This document shows, piece by piece, positions 25,778-33,355 of a stretch of 35,952 nt of DNA. The notes beneath the pieces are model-generated. The model saw only the letters and a list, made by a program, of their open reading frames with translations. It was not told the DNA's origin and did no database searches. Where the stretch lies: NCBI GenBank assembly GCA_003246335.1, contig QKAR01000127.1, forward strand, positions 1-35,952, in the 5' to 3' direction. The position numbers and the translations under genes are program-made. This DNA is from Spirochaetales bacterium (GTDB taxonomy: Bacteria; Spirochaetota; Spirochaetia; Treponematales; Treponemataceae). The stretch's first letter is position 1. Every line of letters begins with the position of its first letter.

Positions 25778-26802
25778 AGACTACCTCATGGATCGTGTCG
25801 CCCGCGCCGTTCATTTTGTCCCGGCCGACGGTATCCCGCATGTCCGTCATCACGCTCGCCACGCTGACGCCGATTCTCGCCATGCTTGCCGTCGCGAAGG
25901 ATTACGCGGCTCTCCTCACCGTCGCGGCAAGCCTAGCCGGTTGCCTCGCGGCGGAGGCGGCAGGCTCCTACTTTCGCGGGAAAAACACGTTCGGTGACGG
26001 AACCGCGATTCTCGCCGGCGTTCTCGTGGGACTTTTGCTTCCTTCGGGCATGCGGGTATTCGTGTCGTTCGCGGCGGCGTTTACCGGATTTTTTATCGCG
26101 CGAGTCGCCTTCGGCGGACTCGGCGCCTATTGGATACACCCGGTCGCGGTCTCCGTGTGCGTCGCCTACGTGAGTCAGGCGGCTTTTTTTCCCCCGCCGC
26201 TCATCACGGCCGAGGGTATCCGACAGGCGGGCGACGCGTTCGCCGCCTTAAAGCTCGATAAGTTCGCCCAATTGCCGACCGATCAGGGAATCGCGTCTTT
26301 TTTAAACGCGAACGCGTTCTCTCTTTTCGGCATTCGGCTTCCCGAAGGCTACGTGACGCTCTTATGGAACGCGCCGTCCGCCATTCCCGCGTTTCGCTAT
26401 AACATCCTCGTTTTGTTGGCCTCAATCGTGCTTATCGCGATGGATATCGCCGACTGGATCGTCCCCTCGGCGTTCTTGGTCACGTACGGCGCAAGCGTTT
26501 GGTTTCTCTCTCCGATTCCGTTCGGCGGCGCCCCCGAGGGGGGAAATGTCCTTTTCGCCGTGCTCACCAGCGGCGTGCTTTTTACCGCTTTCTACGTCCT
26601 TTCGGACTTTTCCGCGTCCCCGCGCACGAGAATCGGCAAACTCGTTTCAGGATTCGTCGCGGGATTGGCGGCCTTCGCGATTTGCGGTCCCGGCGGGTCC
26701 TCAATCGGCGCCGCCTTTACGGTTATCGTGACGAACGCGGTTAATCCCGTCATTGAGTACGCGGAAAATCGGGCTATCGCGTCCGCGGAGGATATCGCAT
26801 GA
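25774..26802 (+). CDS. rnfD: RnfD-like membrane subunit, flavin Thr replaced by Ser
   Basis: A 342-residue integral membrane homologue of RnfD with about eight to ten spans. It matches at FGDGTAILAGVLVGLLLP, FGGLG (but YWIHPVAVS where NPFNPAM is usual), FYVLSDFSASPRTRIG and the C-terminal IVTNAVNPVIEY. In known RnfD, FMN is joined by a phosphoester to Thr in an SGATPL/SQATPL motif. Here the matching stretch is QGIASFLNA, with S175 at the Thr position and Phe for Pro. Covalent flavin is thus uncertain. The ATG overlaps the rnfC stop and the TGA overlaps the rnfG start. Confidence 0.85.
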   Translation: MKTTSWIVSPAPFILSRPTVSRMSVITLATLTPILAMLAVAKDYAALLTVAASLAGCLAAEAAGSYFRGKNTFGDGTAILAGVLVGLLLPSGMRVFVSFAAAFTGFFIARVAFGGLGAYWIHPVAVSVCVAYVSQAAFFPPPLITAEGIRQAGDAFAALKLDKFAQLPTDQGIASFLNANAFSLFGIRLPEGYVTLLWNAPSAIPAFRYNILVLLASIVLIAMDIADWIVPSAFLVTYGASVWFLSPIPFGGAPEGGNVLFAVLTSGVLFTAFYVLSDFSASPRTRIGKLVSGFVAGLAAFAICGPGGSSIGAAFTVIVTNAVNPVIEYAENRAIASAEDIA

Positions 26803-27269
26803 CGGAAGAAACGAAAACGACCCTTAAGCGATCGAGCGTCATCGTCGCGTTTTTTTTCGCCTTTAGCCTGGCGATAGCCGCCATCCATTACAGTACTCAA
26901 GCCAGCGCCGAACGAGCGATCCGTTCCGCCGCGCAAACGACGCTTGCCGCGTGGGCCCAAGAGCCGCCGAAACTCGGCGATCGAGTCGAATTTCCCGGAG
27001 CCGCGCTTTCCTTTCCCTGGGTTTTTGAAAGTCCCGCGGGGAAGGGCCATGTCGGTTACGTTTTCGTCGCTCCCCTCACGGGTAACGCCGGACCGATGTG
27101 CGCGGTATTTTACTTTACCGATATCTCGGGAACGCGTTTTTGCGGTTTCGCCGGAATTTCGGGAGCTGAGACGAATCCCGAGCGATACGGGATTACCTCA
27201 AGGATAATCTCCGCGCAATCGCGGAAAATCGATCAAATCGCGCGAAACGGGGAGGGCGACGGAAAATGA
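26799..27269 (+). CDS. rnfG: Short RnfG-like subunit without flavinylation motif
   Basis: A 156-residue protein with one N-terminal membrane anchor (about 12-30) and part of an FMN-binding domain. GPMCAVFYFTDISGTRFCGF and SGAETNPERYGI line up with the GA..VLV-ETPGLG part of RnfG. Known RnfG proteins (about 190-215 residues) continue to an (S/T)GATxT motif that carries covalent FMN. This protein stops about 20 residues beyond the ETPG region, and the stop overlaps the next start, so no hidden continuation exists. It may serve as a structural subunit. The family call rests on position in the operon and the partial domain. Confidence 0.75.
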   Translation: MTEETKTTLKRSSVIVAFFFAFSLAIAAIHYSTQASAERAIRSAAQTTLAAWAQEPPKLGDRVEFPGAALSFPWVFESPAGKGHVGYVFVAPLTGNAGPMCAVFYFTDISGTRFCGFAGISGAETNPERYGITSRIISAQSRKIDQIARNGEGDGK

Positions 27270-27844
27270 AAAAATATCTGGCGGTTTTGCTTTTCGCCCT
27301 ATGTCCCCTCGTGCCCGCCGCGGCGCGCCTTGCCTACGGAATTGTTCTCGCGGCGGAAACGGCCTGGCTCATCGCCTGCGCGGCGGGGATTCGGGCGATA
27401 ACCCCTAAACTATCGGGAAATCCCGGGCGCTATCTCGCGGTCGCGTTTCTCGCGGCGGCGACGGCCTTGTTTTCGCTCGCGCTGCGCGCGTATTCGCCCA
27501 TTCTCTCGCTTTCGCTGGGCTTTTACGTGTACCTCGCGGCGTTTTCGTGTCTCTTGATGGAAAATGACGTGTTTTTCTCCGGCAGACCCCGCCGGTCCGT
27601 ACCGTCGTGGCCCCTTATTCCAAGCGTTGTAATTTTTTCGGCGATTCGTGAGCTATTGGCGGCGGGTACGCTATCGGTTCCGTTGCCGGAAGGTATCCGT
27701 TTTTTCCCGGTGATCCCCTCGTATGCGAGCTATAGCCTCGGTTTTTGGGGAACTTCGGGAGCGGCTCTCATACTGCTCGGTTTCGTCGCTTGGGCGGCGA
27801 AGTTCGCCCAACGTCGCCTTAACGCGCGAAAAGGAGAAGCGTAA
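27266..27844 (+). CDS. rnfE: RnfE-like membrane subunit
   Basis: A 192-residue protein with about six membrane spans that matches RnfE/RsxE. LLFALCPLVPAA contains C13, matching the LLGLCPLL cysteine; AFSCLLMENDVFF contains C95, matching VTNCIVVGRAEAF; IRELLAAGTL matches the LREIIGNGTL segment. In known complexes these two cysteines, with two from RnfA, hold an Fe-S cluster in the membrane. Both are kept here. It starts by ATGA overlap with rnfG and its TAA shares a base with the rnfA ATG. It is shorter than the usual 200-230 residues at the N-terminus. Confidence 0.82.
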   Translation: MKKYLAVLLFALCPLVPAAARLAYGIVLAAETAWLIACAAGIRAITPKLSGNPGRYLAVAFLAAATALFSLALRAYSPILSLSLGFYVYLAAFSCLLMENDVFFSGRPRRSVPSWPLIPSVVIFSAIRELLAAGTLSVPLPEGIRFFPVIPSYASYSLGFWGTSGAALILLGFVAWAAKFAQRRLNARKGEA

Positions 27845-28407
27845 TGAAGTATTTCGACACGGTATTCGTCTACGTCTTTTCTTGTTCCGCGTTAATGCTC
27901 TATGGAGTCGGATTAGAGCGCGTGTTTTTCGAGAAATCCTTCAATCGCGCGTTCTTGAGCCGAGCCTTCGGTACTCTCGCCGAGACGTTGATTTCCGTCG
28001 CGGCGCTTTGGTTTCCCGTTCGCCTGATCTTAGTTCCCCACGGTCTTGAGGACTTGACGCTTCCTCTCGTAGCCGTGGTGGGCGGCGCCGTGAGCGCGCT
28101 TTCCGTCGCCATCACTCGGCGCCCGGAAAAAGAACCGTTAGGGGAGCTCGCTTTTTATTTTGGCGCCGTGTTTTTATCGCTGTATTTCGCGTCCTCGCTC
28201 GTTGAGGCCCTGCTTATAGCCTTTTCCTCGGTTATTTCGTTCGTCGGGGCGACGTTGTTTCTGCGCGCGATTCGCGACAGAACGGCCGCGGGAAGCCCGC
28301 CCCTCGACCTTCGGGGGACTCCGCTCGTATTGATGAGTTTAGGGCTACTTTTTCTCGCGATGTACGCCGCCGACGCGTCTTGGTGGCTCGGGGAGGTGTT
28401 CCCGTGA
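27844..28407 (+). CDS. rnfA: RnfA-like membrane subunit without cluster cysteines
   Basis: A 187-residue protein with about six spans and homology to RnfA/RsxA, clearest at the C-terminal FLRAIRDRTAAGSPPLDLRG followed by TPLVLMSLGLLFLAMYA. The N-terminal LGLCPFxG motif is replaced by YGVGLERVFF and the TTNC motif by YFASSLVEA. The only cysteine in the protein is C14, outside both sites. The RnfA half of the RnfA/RnfE Fe-S site is therefore missing although RnfE keeps its half. The start shares one base with the rnfE stop (TAATG), and the TGA overlaps the rnfB GTG. Confidence 0.8.
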   Translation: MKYFDTVFVYVFSCSALMLYGVGLERVFFEKSFNRAFLSRAFGTLAETLISVAALWFPVRLILVPHGLEDLTLPLVAVVGGAVSALSVAITRRPEKEPLGELAFYFGAVFLSLYFASSLVEALLIAFSSVISFVGATLFLRAIRDRTAAGSPPLDLRGTPLVLMSLGLLFLAMYAADASWWLGEVFP

Positions 28408-28937
28408 TCGGCGCGCTCATATTCGCCGCGCTCGCGCTCGCCGGCTCGGTACTCGTCACCCTGTTAGGACTTGCATCCGAAACCGCTCGCGTTCGATCGA
28501 TCGACTCGAGCGTAAGCGAAAAACGAGAGTCGAAAAAACCCGCGGAAACCGCGCCGGCGCAGACGATGCGCGCCGAACTGCATTGCGCTTCCTATCCGCC
28601 TCGGGTTCCCGAGCGATTTCGTTCGATCGGCTATACCGATTGCGGCACGTTCAATATGGCGTTCGGCGGCAATTCTTCGTGCTCGTCCGGTTGCGTCGGG
28701 CTGGGTTCGTGCGCGCGGGTGTGCCCCGCCAACGCGATCGCGCTTCATGCCGGCTCGATATCCGTATCGAGTACCTGTACCGGCTGCGGCAAGTGCGTAA
28801 CCGCATGCCCCAAAAACCTCATAGTCCTATCTCCCTGGGATGCTCCCGCCTCGCTCGCTTGCGCGGCGGGGCTGCCGACGGCGAGCGACGATGGCGGCAC
28901 GGCTAACTGTCCCCTCGCGCCGACCGAAGCGCCCTAA
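28404..28937 (+). CDS. rnfB: RnfB-like ferredoxin subunit lacking the first Fe-S domain
   Basis: A 177-residue protein starting at GTG 28404 with GGGAGG at 28391-28396. An N-terminal membrane anchor (about 1-22) is followed by a linker and a ferredoxin domain with two 4Fe-4S motifs: C93, C97, C103, C107 (GCVGLGSCARVC) and C125, C128, C131, C135 (CTGCGKCVTAC). This part resembles the C-terminal half of clostridial RnfB, including YTDC and GG before the cysteines. The usual N-terminal Fe-S domain (LPGxNCGxCGxxGC) between the anchor and this part is absent. It is the last gene of the rnf operon. Confidence 0.85.
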   Translation: MIGALIFAALALAGSVLVTLLGLASETARVRSIDSSVSEKRESKKPAETAPAQTMRAELHCASYPPRVPERFRSIGYTDCGTFNMAFGGNSSCSSGCVGLGSCARVCPANAIALHAGSISVSSTCTGCGKCVTACPKNLIVLSPWDAPASLACAAGLPTASDDGGTANCPLAPTEAP

Positions 28938-28940
28938 GCG

Positions 28941-28960
28941 AATCGGTTTTTTCGCCGATT
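28941..28960 (+). terminator. Weak hairpin after rnfB
   Basis: AATCGG (28941-28946) pairs with CCGATT (28955-28960) around a loop of six T and CG, four bases after the rnfB stop. The stem is short and no T-run follows it, so termination here is uncertain. Confidence 0.3.
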
Positions 28961-28966
28961 TCGTGC

Positions 28967-28995
28967 TTTAAAAACCCCCTTAACTGGGCTATACT
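28967..28995 (+). promoter_or_regulatory. Putative promoter for the GH57-like gene
   Basis: TTTAAA (28967-28972) and TATACT (28990-28995) are separated by 17 bases. The predicted transcript would begin near 29002, which favours the GTG at 29017 over the GTG at 28996 as the start of the next gene. Confidence 0.45.
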
Positions 28996-29016
28996 GTGGA
29001 AAAAGTTGAGGTACGC

Positions 29017-30903
29017 GTGATTACTGGGGCCACTCCGTTGACAATTTGTTTTGGGCTGCATTGTCCTTTTCCCCCCGTCTTCGATCATTTTAAATGCGAG
29101 GACCATTACCAAAAATTCTATAAGCCGCTGCTTTCCGCCCTGTACGCGCTGCCAAAGCTTCCGTTCACCCTTTCGATGACGGGAACGTTCATCGAGTGGA
29201 TTGAGCGGCATCATGCGGAGTATTTCATTATCATCAACGAGATGATCGCGCGGAAGCAGATTGACGTGATCGGCGGCGGTTTTTACGAACCGTTATTCCC
29301 GTTAATCCCGCCGGTCGACCGCGTGGGCCAAATAGAGCTTTTAACGACGGCGATCCGCAAGACCTTCGGGAAGCGCCCGCGCGGGGCTTGGCTTCCCGCG
29401 AGCGCGTGGGATCCCGTGCTGATTTCCTCGCTCACCACCTGCGGTATCGAGTACGTTCTGCTCGATCGCATACTCATTGAGTCGGCGGGGTTCGCCGGGA
29501 TTGACGGCTACGCGCCGGTTACCCTTGAGGACGGCGGTAAAACAGTCGTCGCGCTCCCGCTTGACAATCAATACCGATATCTCGAGCGCTATTCCCCGCA
29601 GTCTTTTTTTGACCAAATGAAGTCGCTCGCCGAAACCGAATCGCCGCGCGCGCTCGCGATTTTCGTCGACTATACGTCCATACCGGCCCTATTCGCGGAC
29701 GGTGACGGAAAACCCCATTGGTTTGAGAGCCTTGTATCGCTTATAGGCGAGGATTCGGGCATCGAGCTTTCGCATACCGCGCGCGCACTGAAGGGTCGAG
29801 GCAACTTTCCCCGAGCCTACGTTTCGCCGGGCATGTCCCCGTTCGACATCGAATGGCCGAGCAACCAGGACGACATACGCCTGCTCTCGCGCATGCCGGT
29901 AAAAAGATTTCTCGTAGACGCGCCGGACATTTTAAATCTGTACGCGAAGATGACGTACGTCCATTCCCTCGTGAACCAGCTGCGCGGCGATCGTTCGCGC
30001 AAGAACAACGCCCGCGAGGAACTGTGGATCTCGCAATATCGCGAGCCTTTCCTGCCGCAGACGAAGGCCGACCCGCAGAGGTTTCGCGCGCTTTTCTCGC
30101 ACGCGTACAAAAACCTCCTCATCGCCGAAAAGACCTCGCGACTCAAGGGAGTTTTTACCCCATCGATCAACGCGCTCGATTTTGACATGGACGGGACGAA
30201 GGAATACCTTTGCCAGCTCGACCGCATCAACGCCTACGTGCACGCGAAAGGCGGCAAAATATTCGAACTCGACGTGCTCGACGTTAACCGCAATTACTGC
30301 GACGTTTCCTGCGAAACGCCCGGTTTTTTTATCGATCATTTCGCCGGCGCGGAAGACGTGGAGCGACTCGCCCAAGACGGGCGGCTGCCGACGCGGCCGG
30401 TTTTCGCCGAGACCCAGTATCAGGAACTTTCGCTCGAGGCTTCCCGCAACGAAGTTCAGCTCAAGGCGAACGGGCTTTTCGGGTCCTTTCAGCAGCCGCT
30501 TTCCCTGCGCAAGCAGTATAACTTCCGAGACGAGGGCATCCAAGTTCAGTGCATCCTCAAAAACGAAAGTCCGCTCAACCTTTCGGGGGCGTTCCTGATC
30601 GAATTCGCGCCGGCGCTCACGCGGGCGCGCGACCGCTTTCCCATTATGTCCGTGTACGCCCACGACGCGCGCCGTGACGGGCCCTTCGAGCGAGTCCAGT
30701 ACGACGACGTCGCCTGGGTCAGGATTAAGGACTCGGTATCCGACGTCACGTTCACGCTTGAGCCGAACGAGAACGCCTCGCTCATCGCCGTTCCGCTCGC
30801 GTGCGGGGGCTATGACACGGCAAAGCTCTATCTTCACTGGAAGGTCGACTTAAGTCCCGGGTTCGAGACCGAGAAGACGGTGTTCCTCAAGATCGACGGC
30901 TGA
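29017..30903 (+). CDS. GH57 glucanotransferase-like protein, catalytic Glu missing
   Basis: A 628-residue protein with the full layout of GH57 4-alpha-glucanotransferases (N-terminal seven-strand barrel, helical bundle, C-terminal beta domain). Motif GGGFYEPLFPLIP (from 86) is intact, and the C-terminal DFDMDGTKEYL and ELDVLDVNRNYCD match the family. The active-site motifs are changed: HNHQP reads GLHCPFPP (H15 kept, second His lost), the WLxERxW nucleophile motif reads GAWLPASAWDP with A128 in place of Glu, and DDGEKFG reads VDYTSIPAL. It is probably not a glycosidase and may bind glucans. GTG 29017 follows TTGAGG; GTG 28996 is possible. Confidence 0.8.
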   Translation: MITGATPLTICFGLHCPFPPVFDHFKCEDHYQKFYKPLLSALYALPKLPFTLSMTGTFIEWIERHHAEYFIIINEMIARKQIDVIGGGFYEPLFPLIPPVDRVGQIELLTTAIRKTFGKRPRGAWLPASAWDPVLISSLTTCGIEYVLLDRILIESAGFAGIDGYAPVTLEDGGKTVVALPLDNQYRYLERYSPQSFFDQMKSLAETESPRALAIFVDYTSIPALFADGDGKPHWFESLVSLIGEDSGIELSHTARALKGRGNFPRAYVSPGMSPFDIEWPSNQDDIRLLSRMPVKRFLVDAPDILNLYAKMTYVHSLVNQLRGDRSRKNNAREELWISQYREPFLPQTKADPQRFRALFSHAYKNLLIAEKTSRLKGVFTPSINALDFDMDGTKEYLCQLDRINAYVHAKGGKIFELDVLDVNRNYCDVSCETPGFFIDHFAGAEDVERLAQDGRLPTRPVFAETQYQELSLEASRNEVQLKANGLFGSFQQPLSLRKQYNFRDEGIQVQCILKNESPLNLSGAFLIEFAPALTRARDRFPIMSVYAHDARRDGPFERVQYDDVAWVRIKDSVSDVTFTLEPNENASLIAVPLACGGYDTAKLYLHWKVDLSPGFETEKTVFLKIDG

Positions 30904-30914
30904 CGCGATTCCCG

Positions 30915-30943
30915 TTGATTATCTCGGCGGGAAAAGGTATGAT
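30915..30943 (+). promoter_or_regulatory. Promoter of metG, apparently leaderless
   Basis: TTGATT (30915-30920) and TATGAT (30938-30943) have a 17-base spacer. Only seven bases separate the -10 from the ATG at 30951, so transcription should begin at or next to the start codon. Confidence 0.6.
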
Positions 30944-30950
30944 ATCCGTT

Positions 30951-33341
30951 ATGAAACGCAAACTCGTCACTTCCGCGTTGCCGTACGTGAATAATATCCC
31001 TCACCTCGGAAACCTCATTCAAGTCCTTTCGGCCGACGTTTATTCCCGATTCTGCCGCCTTCGCGGGTACGACACCCTGTACGTCTGCGGCACCGATGAA
31101 TACGGCACCGCCACCGAAACGCGCGCGCAAGAGGAGGGGAAGTCCCCCCGGGAACTGTGCGACCATTATCACGCGATCCACTGCGATATCTATAATTGGT
31201 TCGGCATCGCCTTCGACCATTTCGGCCGTACCTCGACGCCCCAGCAAACCGAGATCACCCAAACGATGTTCCTCGATCTCGAGAAAAACGGCTTCATCAA
31301 GGAACACGCCATCGAGCAGCTGTACTGTTCCTCGTGCGGCCGCTTTCTCGCCGACCGCTACGTGCGCGGGACTTGCCCCTCGTGCGGATACGAGGACGCG
31401 CGCGGCGACCAGTGCGAGCACTGCGGAAAACTGCTTGACCCGACGGAGCTAAAAAACCCGCGCTGCTCGACCTGCGGCGCGACGCCCGAAATTAAGTCCA
31501 CGAAGCATCTCTATATCGACCTTCCCGGCATTCTGCCCAACTACGCGTCCTGGATGCAGGAAGCGAGCGAGCGCGGGCAATGGTCGCGCAACGCTATCCA
31601 AATGACCCAAGCATGGATTCGCGATGGGCTCCAGGAACGGGCGATCACCCGCGACCTCAAGTGGGGCATTCCCGTTCCCCGCGCCGGTTACGAGAAAAAA
31701 GTCTTTTACGTTTGGTTCGACGCGCCGATCGGCTATATTTCGATCTCGAAATGCCTGACCGACCGACTTTCGTCGGAGGGAAAGCTCCCGGCCACGGGAG
31801 ATTGGAAAGAATGGTGGCAAAACCCCTCAGAAGTCGAGCTTTTTCAGTTCATCGGCAAGGATAACATCCCGTTTCATACGGTCATTTTCCCGTCAAGCCT
31901 CATCGGCTCGGGCAAAAATTGGACCAAGCTCTTTCACATGTCGAGCACCGAGTATCTCAACTACGAGGCGGGGAAATTCTCCAAGTCGAAGGGAATCGGC
32001 GTTTTCGGGTCCGACGCGAAAGAGTCGGGAATTCCGGCCGATATGTGGCGCTTCTACATTTTCTACAACCGACCCGAAAAGGCTGACGCCCTGTTTACCT
32101 GGAAAGACTTTCAGGAAAAGACGAACTCCGAGCTTATCGGCAACCTCGGCAATCTCGTGAACCGCACGCTGACTTTCGTCGCCCGCTACTATGAGGGGAA
32201 CATTCCCTCCGTCGACGGCATGAAGTCCGCGCGAGACGATATACGCGCGTCCACGACCGCGCTCCGGGAGGCCGCGCTCGCCTCGATCGCGCGCATGACC
32301 GAATCGCTCGAGTGGGCCGACCTTCGCGACGCGTTTCGCGAGGCGTTCGCGCTTTCGTCCGTCGCCAATAAGGCCTTCCAGGACGGAGAGCCGTGGAAAA
32401 CGCGCACCGCGGACCCCGAAAAGGCAGAGGCCCTCATTCACGAGCTTTGCTACGTCATTAAAGACATCATGATCGCGGTACATCCTTATATGCCGAGCTT
32501 CGCCGCCAAAGTCGCCTCTTTTTTCGGCAAGTCGATTTGGTCGGGCTTCGTGTTTAACGAAAGCGAGGCCTTGGCCGGAAAGGACTCAGTCGCCCTGGGC
32601 TATAAGCCGCCGGACGGAACCCTCGCGTGGGAAAATTTGGGTAAACGCGAAGGCTTGGAGACCGTTTCCCAGCCGGAAATCATTTTTAAACCGATGGACG
32701 ACGCGACGGCTAACGCGTATCGCGAGCGGTACGCGGGTTCTCAAAAAGAGCGAAAAGAGAAGGAAGCGAAAATGAACGAGACGACGAAACCAGGGCCGGC
32801 GCCGGAGCCCAAGGCGAAAGACGCCGCGCCCGCGCAAGCCGCAGACCTTATTTTCAACGAGAAAATCGCGCTAAAAACCGCGAAAATCGTGAAAATTGAG
32901 CGGCATCCCGACGCGGAAAAACTGTACGTCGAAACGCTTGACGACGGTTCCGGAGCGGAACGCGTCATTATCTCGGGCCTCGTGCCGTATTTTACCGCCG
33001 AGGAGCTCCTCGGTAAGTCCATTATCATCGCCGATAACCTAAAGCCGCGAAAAATGCGCGGCATCGAGTCAAAAGGCATGCTCCTCGCCGGGGATTATAC
33101 CGACGCGGACGGAACCGAGCATGTCGAGGTTCTTGACTCCTCGTGGGCCGCCCCGGGTACTCCCGTCATTCTCGAGGGCGCCGATCCTGCCGCGAAAAAA
33201 CCCGAATCGATCGACGCGGACACTTTCTTTTCCGCGCCGATGAAAATCGAGAATCACGTCGTGACCATCGGCGGCAAAACGCTCACGATTGCCGGGAAAC
33301 CGGTTACCGCGAAAAACGTCGCGTCGGGCGAAGTTTCCTAA
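30951..33341 (+). CDS. metG: Methionyl-tRNA synthetase with C-terminal tRNA-binding domain
   Basis: A 796-residue class I synthetase that charges tRNA(Met). HIGH reads HLGN (18-21) and KMSKS reads KFSKS (342-346). Between them lies a zinc-knuckle insert with four CxxC pairs (CSSC, CPSC, CEHC, CSTC), the two-zinc form. A linker rich in Lys, Ala and Pro near residue 610-635 leads to a tRNA-binding (EMAP-like) domain with KIVKIERHPDAEKLYVETLD. A further extension of about 50 residues closes the protein. ATG 30951 fits the conserved KRKLVTSALPYVNNIPHLGN start and the promoter position; in-frame ATG 30939 overlaps the -10 box. Confidence 0.96.
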   Translation: MKRKLVTSALPYVNNIPHLGNLIQVLSADVYSRFCRLRGYDTLYVCGTDEYGTATETRAQEEGKSPRELCDHYHAIHCDIYNWFGIAFDHFGRTSTPQQTEITQTMFLDLEKNGFIKEHAIEQLYCSSCGRFLADRYVRGTCPSCGYEDARGDQCEHCGKLLDPTELKNPRCSTCGATPEIKSTKHLYIDLPGILPNYASWMQEASERGQWSRNAIQMTQAWIRDGLQERAITRDLKWGIPVPRAGYEKKVFYVWFDAPIGYISISKCLTDRLSSEGKLPATGDWKEWWQNPSEVELFQFIGKDNIPFHTVIFPSSLIGSGKNWTKLFHMSSTEYLNYEAGKFSKSKGIGVFGSDAKESGIPADMWRFYIFYNRPEKADALFTWKDFQEKTNSELIGNLGNLVNRTLTFVARYYEGNIPSVDGMKSARDDIRASTTALREAALASIARMTESLEWADLRDAFREAFALSSVANKAFQDGEPWKTRTADPEKAEALIHELCYVIKDIMIAVHPYMPSFAAKVASFFGKSIWSGFVFNESEALAGKDSVALGYKPPDGTLAWENLGKREGLETVSQPEIIFKPMDDATANAYRERYAGSQKERKEKEAKMNETTKPGPAPEPKAKDAAPAQAADLIFNEKIALKTAKIVKIERHPDAEKLYVETLDDGSGAERVIISGLVPYFTAEELLGKSIIIADNLKPRKMRGIESKGMLLAGDYTDADGTEHVEVLDSSWAAPGTPVILEGADPAAKKPESIDADTFFSAPMKIENHVVTIGGKTLTIAGKPVTAKNVASGEVS

Positions 33342-33355
33342 TTCCCGAACTGATC

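Noticed and set aside
26799-27269. Frameshift explaining the short rnfG
   Set aside because: The stop overlaps the rnfE start in an ATGA junction as tight as the others in the operon, and no SGAT-type sequence is found in another frame downstream.
28996-29016. GTG 28996 as the start of the GH57-like gene
   Set aside because: It directly follows the TATACT box, so it would lie before the expected transcript start. GTG 29017 has a ribosome-binding site and better placement, although this is not proven.
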